Counted from the first letter of the stretch, positions 1 to 8,081 are shown. The stretch: 15,100 bases of DNA from Pseudomonadota bacterium (GCA_023433445.1 JAEZCS010000072.1:1-15100); one strand, 5' to 3'. Made by a program: numbers and translations. Notes: generated by a model from the sequence alone, not told the origin.

Positions 1-544
1 ATATCGCCCACAGCCTGTTGCGGTCGTCCTCCAGGCGGCGGTTTGCCAATACCTTCTCGGTCGTCTCGATGACGATCGCGACAACTCCTATCGGGGTGCC
101 ATCTTCATCAAGGACGGGCGAATATTCCAGGTCGGTCCACAATTGTTTGGGAGTACCGTCGCGGATCAGCGTTAATTCCTGATCCTGGTAGGACAGCGTT
201 CCGCCCTCACGATAGACCTTCTGCATCACATTGGCGTTGAAGTCGGCGACCTCGTGCCAGCCTTCCAGCACGTTAGTCCCCAGCAGGGCGGGATGACGGC
301 CTCCCGCGAACGTGCGGTAGGCATCATTATAGATCATGACCCCCTTGTCGCCCCAGAGCGTAACGATCGGCACCGGCGATCGCAGTACGAAGGCCAGCAT
401 GCTTTTCATGGCCGTGGGCCACTCATTTATCATGCCGATGCTGGTGGCGGACCAGTCGAACTGGGCGATTCGGTCGGCCATTTCGCCGCCGCCACCGAGA
501 AAATGATTATAGTTGCCGCCCGCTTGCCCGCCCGAAATCGTCAC
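1..544 (-). CDS. PAS-domain sensor (probable hybrid histidine kinase), N-terminal part, cut by window edge
   Basis: A signal-sensing protein, seen only for its first 181 residues; the rest runs off the left edge. I translated the minus strand by hand. It opens with a short Gly-rich head, then MADRIAQFDWSATSIGMINE, the usual opening of sphingomonad and rhizobial PAS kinases (FDWSxTxLGxxxxWP). A PAS-like fold follows, with LWGDKGVMIYNDAYRTFAG and HPALLGTNVLEGWHEV. It closes with SPVLDEDGTPIGVVAIVIET and the linker TTEKVLANRRLEDDRNRLWA, which in relatives leads into another PAS, GAF or kinase module. The start is GTG at 544, with AAGGGG about 10 bases upstream; a TTG at 598 is a possible alternative. 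The frame is open back to a stop near 649. Output domain (histidine kinase or GGDEF) is not visible. PAS assignment is firm; kinase output is inferred from the family. Confidence 0.82.
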   Translation of the reverse strand, partial: MTISGGQAGGNYNHFLGGGGEMADRIAQFDWSATSIGMINEWPTAMKSMLAFVLRSPVPIVTLWGDKGVMIYNDAYRTFAGGRHPALLGTNVLEGWHEVADFNANVMQKVYREGGTLSYQDQELTLIRDGTPKQLWTDLEYSPVLDEDGTPIGVVAIVIETTEKVLANRRLEDDRNRLWAI

Positions 545-612
545 TCGCTTAACACCCCTTAGACCGCAACGTAGTTCTGATGGCTTGGCTGCGGCCAACT
601 CCGACCGACCGA

Positions 613-637
613 AACTCCTGATAGCGCCAGCAGTTCC
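613..637 (-). promoter_or_regulatory. Possible EcfG-type (general stress) promoter for the PAS sensor
   Basis: On the minus strand GGAAC (637-633) is followed after 17 bases by GTT (615-613). This resembles the alphaproteobacterial EcfG pattern GGAAC-N16/17-CGTT, with A instead of C before GTT. It lies about 70 bases upstream of the GTG start. Such short motifs occur by chance, so this is only a candidate. Confidence 0.25.
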
Positions 638-685
638 GCCGACTTGTTACCAAGGGCATTAGTCCTGGCTAACCATTGAGATCGG

Positions 686-997
686 TCAGGCTGCGGACTG
701 AAGCTTCACTGTGTCGGTCACTTTCGCAGCAAGCGCATCAGGAGCATGCCGCTCAGGCTCCATCATCAGCTCGACAAAGTGCCACCATGCCGGGGCGGCG
801 GGACGCATGCTCAGCAACTGGCCTTGACGATGTATTGCAATCCACCGCCCGTCTTCACGTTCATATTTCCATTGCGGGTCACAATTCAGCGGGACTTGCT
901 CAAATTCGTACGCAGGATCGTGCTGGACGCCGATCGCCCGCAACTGGCTTGGAACTTCGCGGCAGAAACCGCCTGGGAACTCGACGAGAACGGACAT
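686..997 (-). CDS. Small protein of unknown function, 103 aa
   Basis: I do not recognise this family. The protein starts MSVLVEFPGGFCREVPSQLR and is rich in charged and aromatic residues in the middle (QWKYEREDGRWIAIHRQGQ), with two Trp followed by HFVELMMEPER. It has no signal peptide or membrane segment, so a soluble cytoplasmic protein is likely. The start is supported by GGAG 7 bases before the ATG at 997. The gene shares strand with the PAS sensor downstream, but 141 bases separate them, so co-transcription is uncertain. Plus-strand frames over the same bases have unlikely compositions (Arg/Ser/His-rich), which favours this frame. Real gene: likely; function: none claimed. Confidence 0.65.
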   Translation of the reverse strand: MSVLVEFPGGFCREVPSQLRAIGVQHDPAYEFEQVPLNCDPQWKYEREDGRWIAIHRQGQLLSMRPAAPAWWHFVELMMEPERHAPDALAAKVTDTVKLQSAA

Positions 998-1129
998 GAT
1001 CTACTCCATGCCTGCGGTTCAGCAACCGCCGCCCCGTCTAAACGCACGACAAGTGATTGAGTTCTCTAAAGGAAGATGAAGCTTAACATAAATGAGGGAG
1101 CATTGATGTCGGCGCTATCATGGGAGGCT

Positions 1130-1157
1130 GCCGAACGCCGCATGCATGGCGTTCGGC
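1130..1157 (-). terminator. Stem-loop after the thiolase gene (10-bp perfect stem)
   Basis: GCCGAACGCC (1130-1139) pairs perfectly with GGCGTTCGGC (1148-1157) around an 8-base loop, 13 bases beyond the thiolase stop. No T-run follows on the minus strand, so it may stabilise the mRNA 3' end or act as a weak terminator rather than a classic intrinsic one. Confidence 0.5.
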
Positions 1158-1170
1158 GTCTCTTCAACGG

Positions 1171-2352
1171 TCAGCCGACATTCTCGATCACGAGGGCAAT
1201 ACCCTGGCCGCCGCCGATGCACATGGTGATGAGCGCGTAGCGACCACCAGTCCGCTTCAGTTCATAGGCGGCCTTGATCGTGAGGATCGTCCCGGTCGCG
1301 CCCACCGGGTGGCCGAGCGCGATACCCGACCCGTTCGGGTTCAGCTTCTCGCGATCGAATGCCAGTGAGTTGGCAACCGAAAGAGCTTGCGCCGCGAAGG
1401 CCTCATTTGCTTCGATCACATCCATCTGGTCGAGCGTCAGTCCCGCGCGCTGCAGGGCCACGGGCGCCGCCTTGATCGGCCCCTCACCCATATATTCCGG
1501 TTCGACACCGGCATGTCCCCAGGCGAGAATCTTCGCCAGCGGCTTCAACTCCCGTCGCTCCACTTCGCTGCCAGTGGCCAATACGACGGCAGCCGCACCA
1601 TCGTTGATGCCTGACGCATTGCCTGCCGTAACTGTACCGTCCTTCTTGAAAGCAGGACGCATCGCAGCCAGCGTTTCGAGGCTCGTGTCCGCACGCGGAT
1701 GTTCATCCGTATCGAAAATGGTGACGCCCTTGCGTGTCTTGACCTCGACAGGAACAATCTGCTCCTTGAAGCGCCCTTCTTGGATCGCCCGTACGGCGCG
1801 CTGATGCCCTTCCGCCGCCAGCGCATCCTGCTGTTCGCGGGTAATACCGTGACGTTCGGCGCAGTTTTCGGCGGTCACGCCCATATGATAGCCGCCGCTT
1901 GCATCCTGAAGCCCGCAGACCAGCGCATCCTCAACGGGATTGTCCCCCATCTTGCGGCCCCAGCGCGCGCCATGATCGTGATAGGGAACGTTCGACATGG
2001 ATTCAGCTCCGCCCGCCACGGTGATCGCGGCTTCGCCAAGCTTCATCATCTGCGCCGCCGAAACGATCGCCTGCACGCCTGATCCGCAGAGCCTGTTCAA
2101 CGTCAAGGCGGGGACCTCAAGCGGAACGCCAGCCTGCAAGGCGATGGTGCGCGACAGCATGCCATCGCGGGCGCTGGTTGGCATCACCTGTCCGATGACA
2201 ACATGCTCGACGTCCGACGCCGGAACGGCAGCGCGGGACAACGCCTCCTTCACGACGATGCTGCCAAGCTGCGACGGCATGAATGGCTTGAGCGAGCCGC
2301 CGAAATCGCCGATCGCTGTCCGGGCTCCGGCTACAATATAGATATCTTCCAT
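1171..2352 (-). CDS. Acetyl-CoA C-acyltransferase (thiolase)
   Basis: A thiolase of the biosynthetic acetoacetyl-CoA type, which joins two acyl-CoA molecules or cleaves a 3-ketoacyl-CoA in the cytoplasm. Length (393 aa) is normal and collinear with Zoogloea thiolase: the nucleophile Cys89 is in LNRLCGSGVQA, His348 in IALGHPVGATG, and the acid/base Cys378 in MCIGGGQGIALVIE; NEAFAAQA lies at 316-323. All catalytic residues are present. I chose ATG 2352 because AGAGGA ends 7 bases before it; an adjacent ATG at 2355 is 4 bases from it. A GTG at 2397 would add a tail (MQVQHWHPNRAEDQ) without family likeness. It is transcribed away from the TetR gene at 2527, a common arrangement for a repressor and its target. 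It may serve beta-oxidation, degradation of a side chain, or acetoacetyl-CoA/PHA formation; sequence alone does not decide. Confidence 0.93.
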   Translation of the reverse strand: MEDIYIVAGARTAIGDFGGSLKPFMPSQLGSIVVKEALSRAAVPASDVEHVVIGQVMPTSARDGMLSRTIALQAGVPLEVPALTLNRLCGSGVQAIVSAAQMMKLGEAAITVAGGAESMSNVPYHDHGARWGRKMGDNPVEDALVCGLQDASGGYHMGVTAENCAERHGITREQQDALAAEGHQRAVRAIQEGRFKEQIVPVEVKTRKGVTIFDTDEHPRADTSLETLAAMRPAFKKDGTVTAGNASGINDGAAAVVLATGSEVERRELKPLAKILAWGHAGVEPEYMGEGPIKAAPVALQRAGLTLDQMDVIEANEAFAAQALSVANSLAFDREKLNPNGSGIALGHPVGATGTILTIKAAYELKRTGGRYALITMCIGGGQGIALVIENVG

Positions 2353-2467
2353 CATCTGGTCCTCTGCACGATTGGGGTGCCAGTGCTGCACTTGCACGCG
2401 CTCATGCGCCCCCAGGCACAGGTGTCAAGGGCAATGCGCCTGGTAGCGCTAATATGCCGCGCTGTTC

Positions 2468-2518
2468 CCCTAACCCATGATGCGCGCATATGGTCAAAGC
2501 GCCATCAGCCGGTTAGGG
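2468..2518. promoter_or_regulatory. Inverted repeat CCCTAACC / GGTTAGGG in the thiolase-TetR divergent region
   Basis: CCCTAACC (2468-2475) and GGTTAGGG (2511-2518) are perfect inverted copies with starts 43 bases apart, about four helical turns. The right arm overlaps the likely ribosome binding site of the TetR gene. The short palindrome ATGCGCGCAT (2480-2489) lies between them. Together these are candidate operator sites for the TetR protein at 2527. No convincing -35/-10 pair is identified here. Confidence 0.3.
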
Positions 2519-2526
2519 TGAATTCC

Positions 2527-3186
2527 ATGACCAGCACCGCGCAAAGCGCCATCAACGAGCCGATCGTTCAGCGAACCAGCAAGGGCCAGCGCACGGCCGA
2601 CAGGTTGCTCGATACCGCCGAGCTGCTCTTTGCGCAGAAAGGGTATGACGCCACTGCGTTGCGCGACATCGCTGCGGCGGCGAACATCCAGCAGCCCGGA
2701 CTTTACAAATATTTCGAAAGCAAGGACGCCCTGTATCGCCAAGTTCTGCAACGCGCATTGCAGCCTCTGGCCGATGAAATGGAAGCCGCCATCAGCCGGC
2801 CCCCGCAAGAGGCGTCTTTCCGCACATTGACCGACCGGCTGGTCGATGTCCTGGCGCAGCATCCCAACGTGTCAATGCTGCTCATACGGTCCATACTCTC
2901 TTCCCCTTCAGACCGCGACGAGATTGGCATGGCATGGGTTGAGCGGCTGATCGATTATGGACGGCGGATCACGCAGGCGGCGGAGTTGGAACCTGCGGCA
3001 GAAGATCTGGTCCTTCAGACCGTGGGCATCTTCAACCTGATGTTCGGATATTTCTGGGCAACGCCCGTCTCGTCGAGCTTGGCTGGAACTGACCCACTTT
3101 CACCGGCCATGATCGAGCGGCAAAAGGCTTTGCTGAGCCGATTCATAGCAACCATCGAACAGAGCCCGGCGCTGAGCAAAGCTTGA
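2527..3186 (+). CDS. TetR/AcrR family transcriptional regulator
   Basis: A 219-residue one-component repressor-type regulator. The N-terminal DNA-binding domain is clear: QRTADRLLDTAELLFAQKGY (21-40), then the helix-turn-helix TALRDIAAAANIQQPGLYKY, followed by FESKDALYRQVL. The C-terminal half (about 80-219) is the all-helical ligand-binding and dimerisation domain, which is not family-diagnostic. I chose ATG 2527 because AGGGTG stands just before it and the family start fits. An upstream in-frame extension to 2203 would run through the divergent thiolase gene and is rejected. The head-to-head arrangement with the thiolase suggests it controls that gene and itself, possibly through an acyl-CoA ligand as in FadR/PsrA-type TetR proteins; this is inference. 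Confidence 0.9.
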   Translation: MTSTAQSAINEPIVQRTSKGQRTADRLLDTAELLFAQKGYDATALRDIAAAANIQQPGLYKYFESKDALYRQVLQRALQPLADEMEAAISRPPQEASFRTLTDRLVDVLAQHPNVSMLLIRSILSSPSDRDEIGMAWVERLIDYGRRITQAAELEPAAEDLVLQTVGIFNLMFGYFWATPVSSSLAGTDPLSPAMIERQKALLSRFIATIEQSPALSKA

Positions 3187-3208
3187 CAAGGGCGCACGCA
3201 CCTTCCCC

Positions 3209-3250
3209 CCGAAGGGCAGATCATAGCCCGCAACCTTGTTTCCCCTTCGG
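3209..3250. promoter_or_regulatory. Weak inverted repeat between the two TetR genes
   Basis: CCGAAGGG (3209-3216) and CCCTTCGG (3243-3250) are perfect inverted arms with a 26-base spacer in the 129-bp gap 3187-3315. It could be a loose terminator for the first TetR gene or an operator for the second. ACGTACCTTTCC at 3261-3272 shares CGTACCT with the MFS upstream region. Confidence 0.2.
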
Positions 3251-3315
3251 AAAGCCTTAGACGTACCTTTCCCATCTGCCGCAGCGCAGCCTGTTCCTGG
3301 AGTATTGTTCCGCCG

Positions 3316-4035
3316 ATGTCAGCTCCCCGCCTCTCCAGCGCCGGCCGTCGAGCCTCCCTTATTGCGGCGGCCAAAGCGGTGTTCGCGCGTCACGGGCTTG
3401 AAGGCGCCAGGACGCAACATATCGCGCGCGCTGCCGGGGTGTCGGAAGCATTGCTGTTCCGTCATTTTCCAACGAAGATGCACCTTTATCGCGCCGTGTT
3501 GCGCGACGTCATCACCGACCAAAATACCGTCATGCGTTCATTTGGCGAGGCTGAGGCAAGTACCGAGGGCCTGCTTGAAATACTGCGCCGCACGTTCAGC
3601 TACGCGATGGCGGGCATGCATGCCGTAAATGCAGAGGGCCTGCGCATGGTCGTGGGTAGCCTTGCCGGGGACGGAGGCTATGCCCGCCTCGTCTATCGCC
3701 GCGCGTTGCGCATGACGCTGCCCAATCTGGAACGGGCTGTGGAAGCGGCAAGGGCTGATGGAGGCATCGCTGGAGAGATGCTTTCGATCACAAATGCCGG
3801 CGCCTTTGTGGAGCATGTCAGCACGATGATGATGATGGCACGCTGTCATGATAAGGTGGCGATCCCCTATGACGAGGACCGCGCCTTGCGGGACGCGATC
3901 CTCTTCTGCGCCCGGGGCTTGGGCGTCGATGAAGGCCGCATCCTGAAATTCCTGCGGCAAATGAAGCCGAATGAACCTGGGGACACGCCGTTCATCAAAC
4001 GTCCCGCCAGCATCGCACCTTCTGCGGCAGGCTGA
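3316..4035 (+). CDS. TetR/AcrR family transcriptional regulator
   Basis: A 239-residue regulator. RRASLIAAAKAVFARHGLEG (11-30) and ARTQHIARAAGVSEALLFRH (31-50) form the typical TetR DNA-binding domain, ending FPTKMHLYRAVL. The C-terminal domain has a Met-rich patch (HVSTMMMMARC) and an extra Pro-rich tail of about 25 residues (MKPNEPGDTPFIKRPASIAP) beyond the helical core. The Shine-Dalgarno sequence is weak: CTGGAG lies about 13 bases from ATG 3316. The gene is tail-to-tail with the MFS transporter, with 9 bp between the stops. This pairing suggests, but does not prove, that the transporter is its target. It is only distantly similar to the TetR protein just upstream, so the pair does not look like a recent duplication. 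Confidence 0.88.
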   Translation: MSAPRLSSAGRRASLIAAAKAVFARHGLEGARTQHIARAAGVSEALLFRHFPTKMHLYRAVLRDVITDQNTVMRSFGEAEASTEGLLEILRRTFSYAMAGMHAVNAEGLRMVVGSLAGDGGYARLVYRRALRMTLPNLERAVEAARADGGIAGEMLSITNAGAFVEHVSTMMMMARCHDKVAIPYDEDRALRDAILFCARGLGVDEGRILKFLRQMKPNEPGDTPFIKRPASIAPSAAG

Positions 4036-4044
4036 GCGGTCGCC

Positions 4045-5301
4045 TTACTCCACAACGCTGCTTGCTGGACGAGACGCAGTTGCACGTGACATGGCGACGA
4101 AGATAATGGCCATGAGCGCGCAGCCGCCAATGATGATAATGGCGACCGGCGTATACCCACCCACCGCGTCACGCAGCACACCTGCAAGCGGCGGCAGGAA
4201 GAAGGTGAGCGGCAAGGTGACGAGTCCGAACAGACCGACGACCCGTGCAAGCGATTGCTGACCGTACAAACGGCCCGAGAGCATGCTGATCGCCGGGAAC
4301 ACCCCGGCTCCCCCTGCCCCCAGGAGGAGCGAGGCCAATGCCATGATCGGAAAGGAGATGGTGGACAGTAGGGAAGCCCAGCTGATCGCAAGCCCTGTGG
4401 CAATAAGCGCCAGCGCCAAGGGCGCTCCCAAGCGGCCACACAGGAAACCGATCGCGAGCGAGCCGATTACCGCCGCTCCGCCCATGATCGACAGCAGCCC
4501 CGCCGCCTGATCGGCCGCCACCCCCCGTTCGGCGACAAAAGCGACGAGATGCGACACCCCGGTGATGCCGACGGCGTTGAGGTAGCCCGCGCCAAGGCAC
4601 ATCACCCAGAATGCCGGGCTTCGCAGGATTGCTCCAGTGGGCAGCATTGCACTTGCGCCGCTGCTACGCGGCTGTCCAGGCTGCTCCGCGCCGTCCTGCG
4701 GCCCATCCGCCACGCCCAGCGTTATAGGCAGTAGAAGGACGTGTAGCGCCGCCAAGACCAGGTAAAAGGCAGAAAGGCCATGATCGCGCAGGATGAAAAT
4801 CCCCACCATCGGCAGTAGCGCGACGAACACCGGCATGTTCGCGACACCCAGTGCTGGCCCCGGGTTACGCTTGAACCAGTTGCTGGCGAGAACGCTGGAA
4901 GGGAACGGGCCGAACATGGCGAGACCCACCCCGACTGGGAGCGCATAAAGCAGCAGCACTACGGGCATGCTTGGAGCTACCGCCAGCAGGGCGTAGCCAA
5001 TTCCCGACATCAGCGTGCCGATCGTCATCGTCCAGCGCAGCCCAATCCGCCCGATCAAGGTCGCGACCAGTGGGCTGACAAGGCCCATCATCAGAACAGC
5101 CAGCGCCAAGGCCAGCGTCGTTGCGCCACGGCTGGCCCCATGCAACTCCTGCAATGGCAGAACGGAAATTCCGAATCCTCCAAAGGCGCTGCCCACCGCT
5201 ACATTCTGCGCAAGGAAGGCGCGGAACACCATCATCCGCGCTCGTCCATCAGGGCTGCCCGCGGCGATCCCTGCCGTAACCGCGCCCGTCATTTCGTTCA
5301 T
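4045..5301 (-). CDS. MFS transporter (monocarboxylate/oxalate-formate antiporter-like)
   Basis: A 418-residue inner-membrane permease with about 12 hydrophobic segments in two halves, separated by a hydrophilic loop around residues 198-222 (ADGPQDGAEQPGQPRSSGAS). GRIGLRW (84-90) is a degenerate MFS motif A after TM2. NWFKRNPGPALGVANM (141-156) resembles the WFxxRRGxAxGxA segment of the MCT/OFA group, which carries small organic acids or aromatic acids. Start ATG 5301 has AGGAG 8 bases upstream; ATG 5292 is a weaker alternative. It likely moves a substrate or product of the neighbouring catabolic genes across the inner membrane; direction and substrate are unknown. It lies upstream of nothing else on its strand until the thiolase, so it is probably a single-gene unit. 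Confidence 0.88.
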   Translation of the reverse strand: MNEMTGAVTAGIAAGSPDGRARMMVFRAFLAQNVAVGSAFGGFGISVLPLQELHGASRGATTLALALAVLMMGLVSPLVATLIGRIGLRWTMTIGTLMSGIGYALLAVAPSMPVVLLLYALPVGVGLAMFGPFPSSVLASNWFKRNPGPALGVANMPVFVALLPMVGIFILRDHGLSAFYLVLAALHVLLLPITLGVADGPQDGAEQPGQPRSSGASAMLPTGAILRSPAFWVMCLGAGYLNAVGITGVSHLVAFVAERGVAADQAAGLLSIMGGAAVIGSLAIGFLCGRLGAPLALALIATGLAISWASLLSTISFPIMALASLLLGAGGAGVFPAISMLSGRLYGQQSLARVVGLFGLVTLPLTFFLPPLAGVLRDAVGGYTPVAIIIIGGCALMAIIFVAMSRATASRPASSVVE

Positions 5302-5369
5302 TCACCAGTCTCCTGCTGCACCTGGAGGACTTGGCCAGTTCGATTCTCCTCGCTGGCGAAGGCAGTCCA

Positions 5370-5431
5370 TTCGTAACCTATTCGCACGATATCGTGACGC
5401 GCCCTAATCGGCGGTACATCTTTCGTACCTA
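5370..5431 (-). promoter_or_regulatory. Operator-like cluster upstream of the MFS gene
   Basis: Three elements sit 70-130 bases before the MFS start. CACGATATCGTG (5385-5396) is a perfect 12-bp palindrome. GGTAC-N7-GTACC (5413-5429) is an inverted repeat. TTCGTAACCTA (5370-5380) and TTCGTACCTA (5422-5431) are near-identical direct repeats about five helical turns apart. I see no strong -35/-10 pair. These are candidate sites for a TetR protein, most simply the one encoded at 3316. Confidence 0.35.
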
Positions 5432-5443
5432 ACCATTGCCGAA

Positions 5444-5470
5444 AAAGGCCGGGCGCTAAACCCGGCCTTT
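5444..5470 (-). terminator. Intrinsic terminator of the TonB-dependent receptor gene
   Basis: On the minus strand AAAGGCCGGG, a 7-base loop (TTTAGCG) and CCCGGCCTTT form a perfect 10-bp GC-rich stem, continuing into TTTTTC. It lies 37 bases past the receptor stop. This is a classic rho-independent terminator that separates the receptor from the MFS promoter region. Confidence 0.88.
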
Positions 5471-5507
5471 CTCCTTCCGTAGGCGGAACGCTCGCAACCT
5501 GCGCCGA

Positions 5508-8063
5508 TCATCCTCCCCCGAAGCTATACTTCAGGCGAACACCATACATGCGCGGTTCGCCGTAGAGGGTCGACCAGTAGAGAAGGCCGCCCGGCTGATA
5601 GACGTTGGTATTGGATATACGATACAGCTTGTTGGACAGGTTGGTTGCGAACAAGCCGAGATCGAAGCCAGAGCCTGCGACTTGGCGCCAGTCGAGCGAA
5701 ACCGAAAGCAAGCCAAAAGGCTCCAGGACACCGCCAGGCTGTTGGGAGGGGAGCTGTACTGCTTCCGTATTCTGCGATGAAGTATGCGAATAATTGGCGA
5801 AGAATGCCAACGTGCCCATGTCGTTGCCCAAGGGCTGTTCAGCCGAAACATGGATGCTCCAGATATAAGGCGCGACATATTGGAAATCGAGGCAAGACGA
5901 ATCCCCTACACCCCCTGGTGCAACGACACCGTTGCATGCGAGCGTCCCCGTTCCCGAGATATATTCATACTTTTTGTACTTGGCGTCGGTGTAGCTGAAA
6001 TTTCCTCCCACCTCGACACCGGGGAAGGGCCGCACGGAAGCTTCGATCTCGATTCCGTTGATCCGCGCATCGGCATTCAGCGTGCGCGCTCCACCAGCAT
6101 TGGTTGCCGGGTTGAAGTCACCCGTAGCACGCTGGATACCCTTATAATCGGTGGTATAGCCAGCCACGTTGAACCGGAACGGTACTCCACCCAAACGGAA
6201 GTCGGACTTCATGCCGATTTCATAGGAAGTAACCTCTTCCGGCAGGAAGGTGCGGGTATCCGGATCAGTGCCTTGACCGAAGAATACCGCATAAGGATTG
6301 AAGCCGCCTGCCTTGTAGCTGTGGCTGACCTTGCCATAGAGCAAAATATTGGACGAAACTTTATAGTCGAGGCCGACCAGCCAAGACGGCGAGCTTGTGC
6401 GCTGAGATCCGCTGAATCTACAGTCCGCGAGCGCCGTCGCTTCCGGCACGACAAGCGAACTATCCTTACCGCAGACTACTGTTCCAGCAGGAAGGGCGGC
6501 GTTGTAGTTGAACTGCGTAGCGAAGCCATAAACATGGTCCCACGTCTGGCGATAACCACCCGTGAGGCGCAGACCATCAAGTGAGGGCGATAATGCACCA
6601 AAATTCAGCGTGGCCTGCCCATACAGGGCCTTTGAAACTGTGCTGGTGCCATATTCCGCACGGGAAGCGGTGCAAGTCCCGGTCTGTACCGCGGGGCAAT
6701 AAAGAGCCGCTCGCGATCCTTGAGGGCCATCGGGACGCTGGTCGTAGTAAAACCCGCCGACTGTCCAGTTCAAATTGCCATCAAGCATATTTCCCTGTAA
6801 TTGAAGCTCTTCAGTCCATGCCCGAAGATTGTCGCGGGGGAGTTCGGTGGCACTCGTATCGTTGAGATAAGTGACAGGGAAATTCGTTCCGGGCAATGTC
6901 ACCACTCCAGGCGCTGGCAGCCTGCCTGGATCTACGTCATGCTGCTGAAGCACAGTCGCATCACCGTCGTACCGGTATCCGACCTTCATTTTCTGATAAC
7001 TTACAATGTTCCGCAGCGTCAATTCGTCCGACAACTCTATGTCTGTGGTATTGCTGATGCCCCAAGTCTCGGTCTTGCTGAAGGTGTCGACGGAAAAAGC
7101 AGTCTTGCGTGGCCCCAATGCCTCGGCCTGCGCGGTCGTCGCCTGGTAAACATCGCAGGAATAGCCGCCGACGGCCCCAACAGGGAGATTGGCGCAAAGC
7201 TGAAGATCTGCAAGCCCCCCCGGACTATCGACATTGTATCCGCGATGGATCAATCCCGCGCCATTATTCTTCGAAAATGACCCATAGGCCATTGTATAGT
7301 TTGTTATCGTTTCCGTTGGCTTGAACAGAATACCGATACGGCCGGAATACCAATGCTCATTGTCGCGGTCCTTGTTCCACACGACATCCCGCGTGTAACC
7401 ATCCCGGTCATGATAAGCGCCAACCACTCGCACAGCGAGTTTTTCGTTGACCGGAATGTTCAGCGCACCTTCCACATAAGTGCGATCATAGTTTCCATAT
7501 TCACCCTTGATCCATCCACCAAAGGTATCACTCGGCTTCTTCGGCACCAGAAGGACGGCACCGCCCGTCGTATTGCGGCCAAATAGCGTTCCCTGGGGGC
7601 CAGCCAGGACTTGCATATTCTCCAGATCGACGAAATTGCCGGGGCCACCCTGCTGATTAAGAGTAATACCCGCGGGCAGCGGAATTTCGTTCAGGTAAAC
7701 GACTACCGCAGGCGAAGCCTGGAATGTCGCACCCTGACCGCGTAGCGTGAAGGATTGGGAATCGCGCGAGCCTTGACCATTGGGCCCGACCACCAGCGAA
7801 GGCACGCTGGCCTGCAGGTCCTGCTCCTTGTTGATCCCCTGCTGCTCAAGCCGCTGAGGCGAAATGGCGGTAATCGCGATGGGGACGTCCTGCCCGCGCT
7901 CTTCGCGACGGTTGGCCGTAACGATGATCTCGGCGAGCCCCACTTGGCCCTGCTCGGCGGACTGAGCCGTTTGCGCAGAGGCGGCCATCGGAACCATGAA
8001 GACCATGCCGGACAACAGCGCGGTGCCACAAACAAGCAGATGACGTGTACTCATGATAGACAT
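5508..8063 (-). CDS. TonB-dependent outer-membrane receptor
   Basis: An 851-residue outer-membrane beta-barrel that takes up a ligand using TonB/ExbBD energy. A signal peptide covers about residues 1-30 (cleavage near AASA/QT), followed by a TonB-box-like stretch AEIIVTANRREE (44-55). The plug domain runs to about 175 and contains SFTLRGQG, VVVYLNEIPL and LAGPQGTLFGRNTTGG, all typical of sphingomonad receptors. The C-terminal barrel has alternating aromatic strands (for example YGKVSHSYKAGGFNPYAVFF) and ends MYGVRLKYSFGGG, with three Gly after the usual terminal Phe. ATG 8063 is chosen because GGGAGA precedes it closely. Many such receptors in sphingomonads import aromatic or lipid-like compounds rather than iron complexes. 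The surrounding catabolic genes and absence of siderophore genes fit that, but the ligand is not known. Confidence 0.95.
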   Translation of the reverse strand: MSIMSTRHLLVCGTALLSGMVFMVPMAASAQTAQSAEQGQVGLAEIIVTANRREERGQDVPIAITAISPQRLEQQGINKEQDLQASVPSLVVGPNGQGSRDSQSFTLRGQGATFQASPAVVVYLNEIPLPAGITLNQQGGPGNFVDLENMQVLAGPQGTLFGRNTTGGAVLLVPKKPSDTFGGWIKGEYGNYDRTYVEGALNIPVNEKLAVRVVGAYHDRDGYTRDVVWNKDRDNEHWYSGRIGILFKPTETITNYTMAYGSFSKNNGAGLIHRGYNVDSPGGLADLQLCANLPVGAVGGYSCDVYQATTAQAEALGPRKTAFSVDTFSKTETWGISNTTDIELSDELTLRNIVSYQKMKVGYRYDGDATVLQQHDVDPGRLPAPGVVTLPGTNFPVTYLNDTSATELPRDNLRAWTEELQLQGNMLDGNLNWTVGGFYYDQRPDGPQGSRAALYCPAVQTGTCTASRAEYGTSTVSKALYGQATLNFGALSPSLDGLRLTGGYRQTWDHVYGFATQFNYNAALPAGTVVCGKDSSLVVPEATALADCRFSGSQRTSSPSWLVGLDYKVSSNILLYGKVSHSYKAGGFNPYAVFFGQGTDPDTRTFLPEEVTSYEIGMKSDFRLGGVPFRFNVAGYTTDYKGIQRATGDFNPATNAGGARTLNADARINGIEIEASVRPFPGVEVGGNFSYTDAKYKKYEYISGTGTLACNGVVAPGGVGDSSCLDFQYVAPYIWSIHVSAEQPLGNDMGTLAFFANYSHTSSQNTEAVQLPSQQPGGVLEPFGLLSVSLDWRQVAGSGFDLGLFATNLSNKLYRISNTNVYQPGGLLYWSTLYGEPRMYGVRLKYSFGGG

Positions 8064-8081
8064 GTCTCTCTCCCAAGATTT

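Noticed and set aside
669..678. CTAACCATTG, repeated at 5429-5438
   Set aside because: Many 10-base matches are expected by chance in 15 kb, and the two contexts differ.
1130..1157. Likeness of the thiolase 3' stem-loop (CCGAACG / CGTTCGG) to the operator at 9751-9773
   Set aside because: It lies behind a gene rather than before one and has a different spacer; a 3'-end hairpin explains it better.
1076..1240. Plus-strand 54-codon frame with GGAAG just before its ATG
   Set aside because: Its second half is antisense to the end of the thiolase gene, the peptide has no recognisable features, and it crosses the stem-loop at 1130-1157.
2203..2526. Upstream extension of the first TetR gene to 2203
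   Set aside because: It runs antisense through the 5' part of the thiolase gene with no family likeness; the ATG at 2527 gives a normal TetR length.
5784..6584. 266-residue plus-strand frame
   Set aside because: It is entirely antisense to the TonB-dependent receptor, which has a complete and well-recognised sequence.
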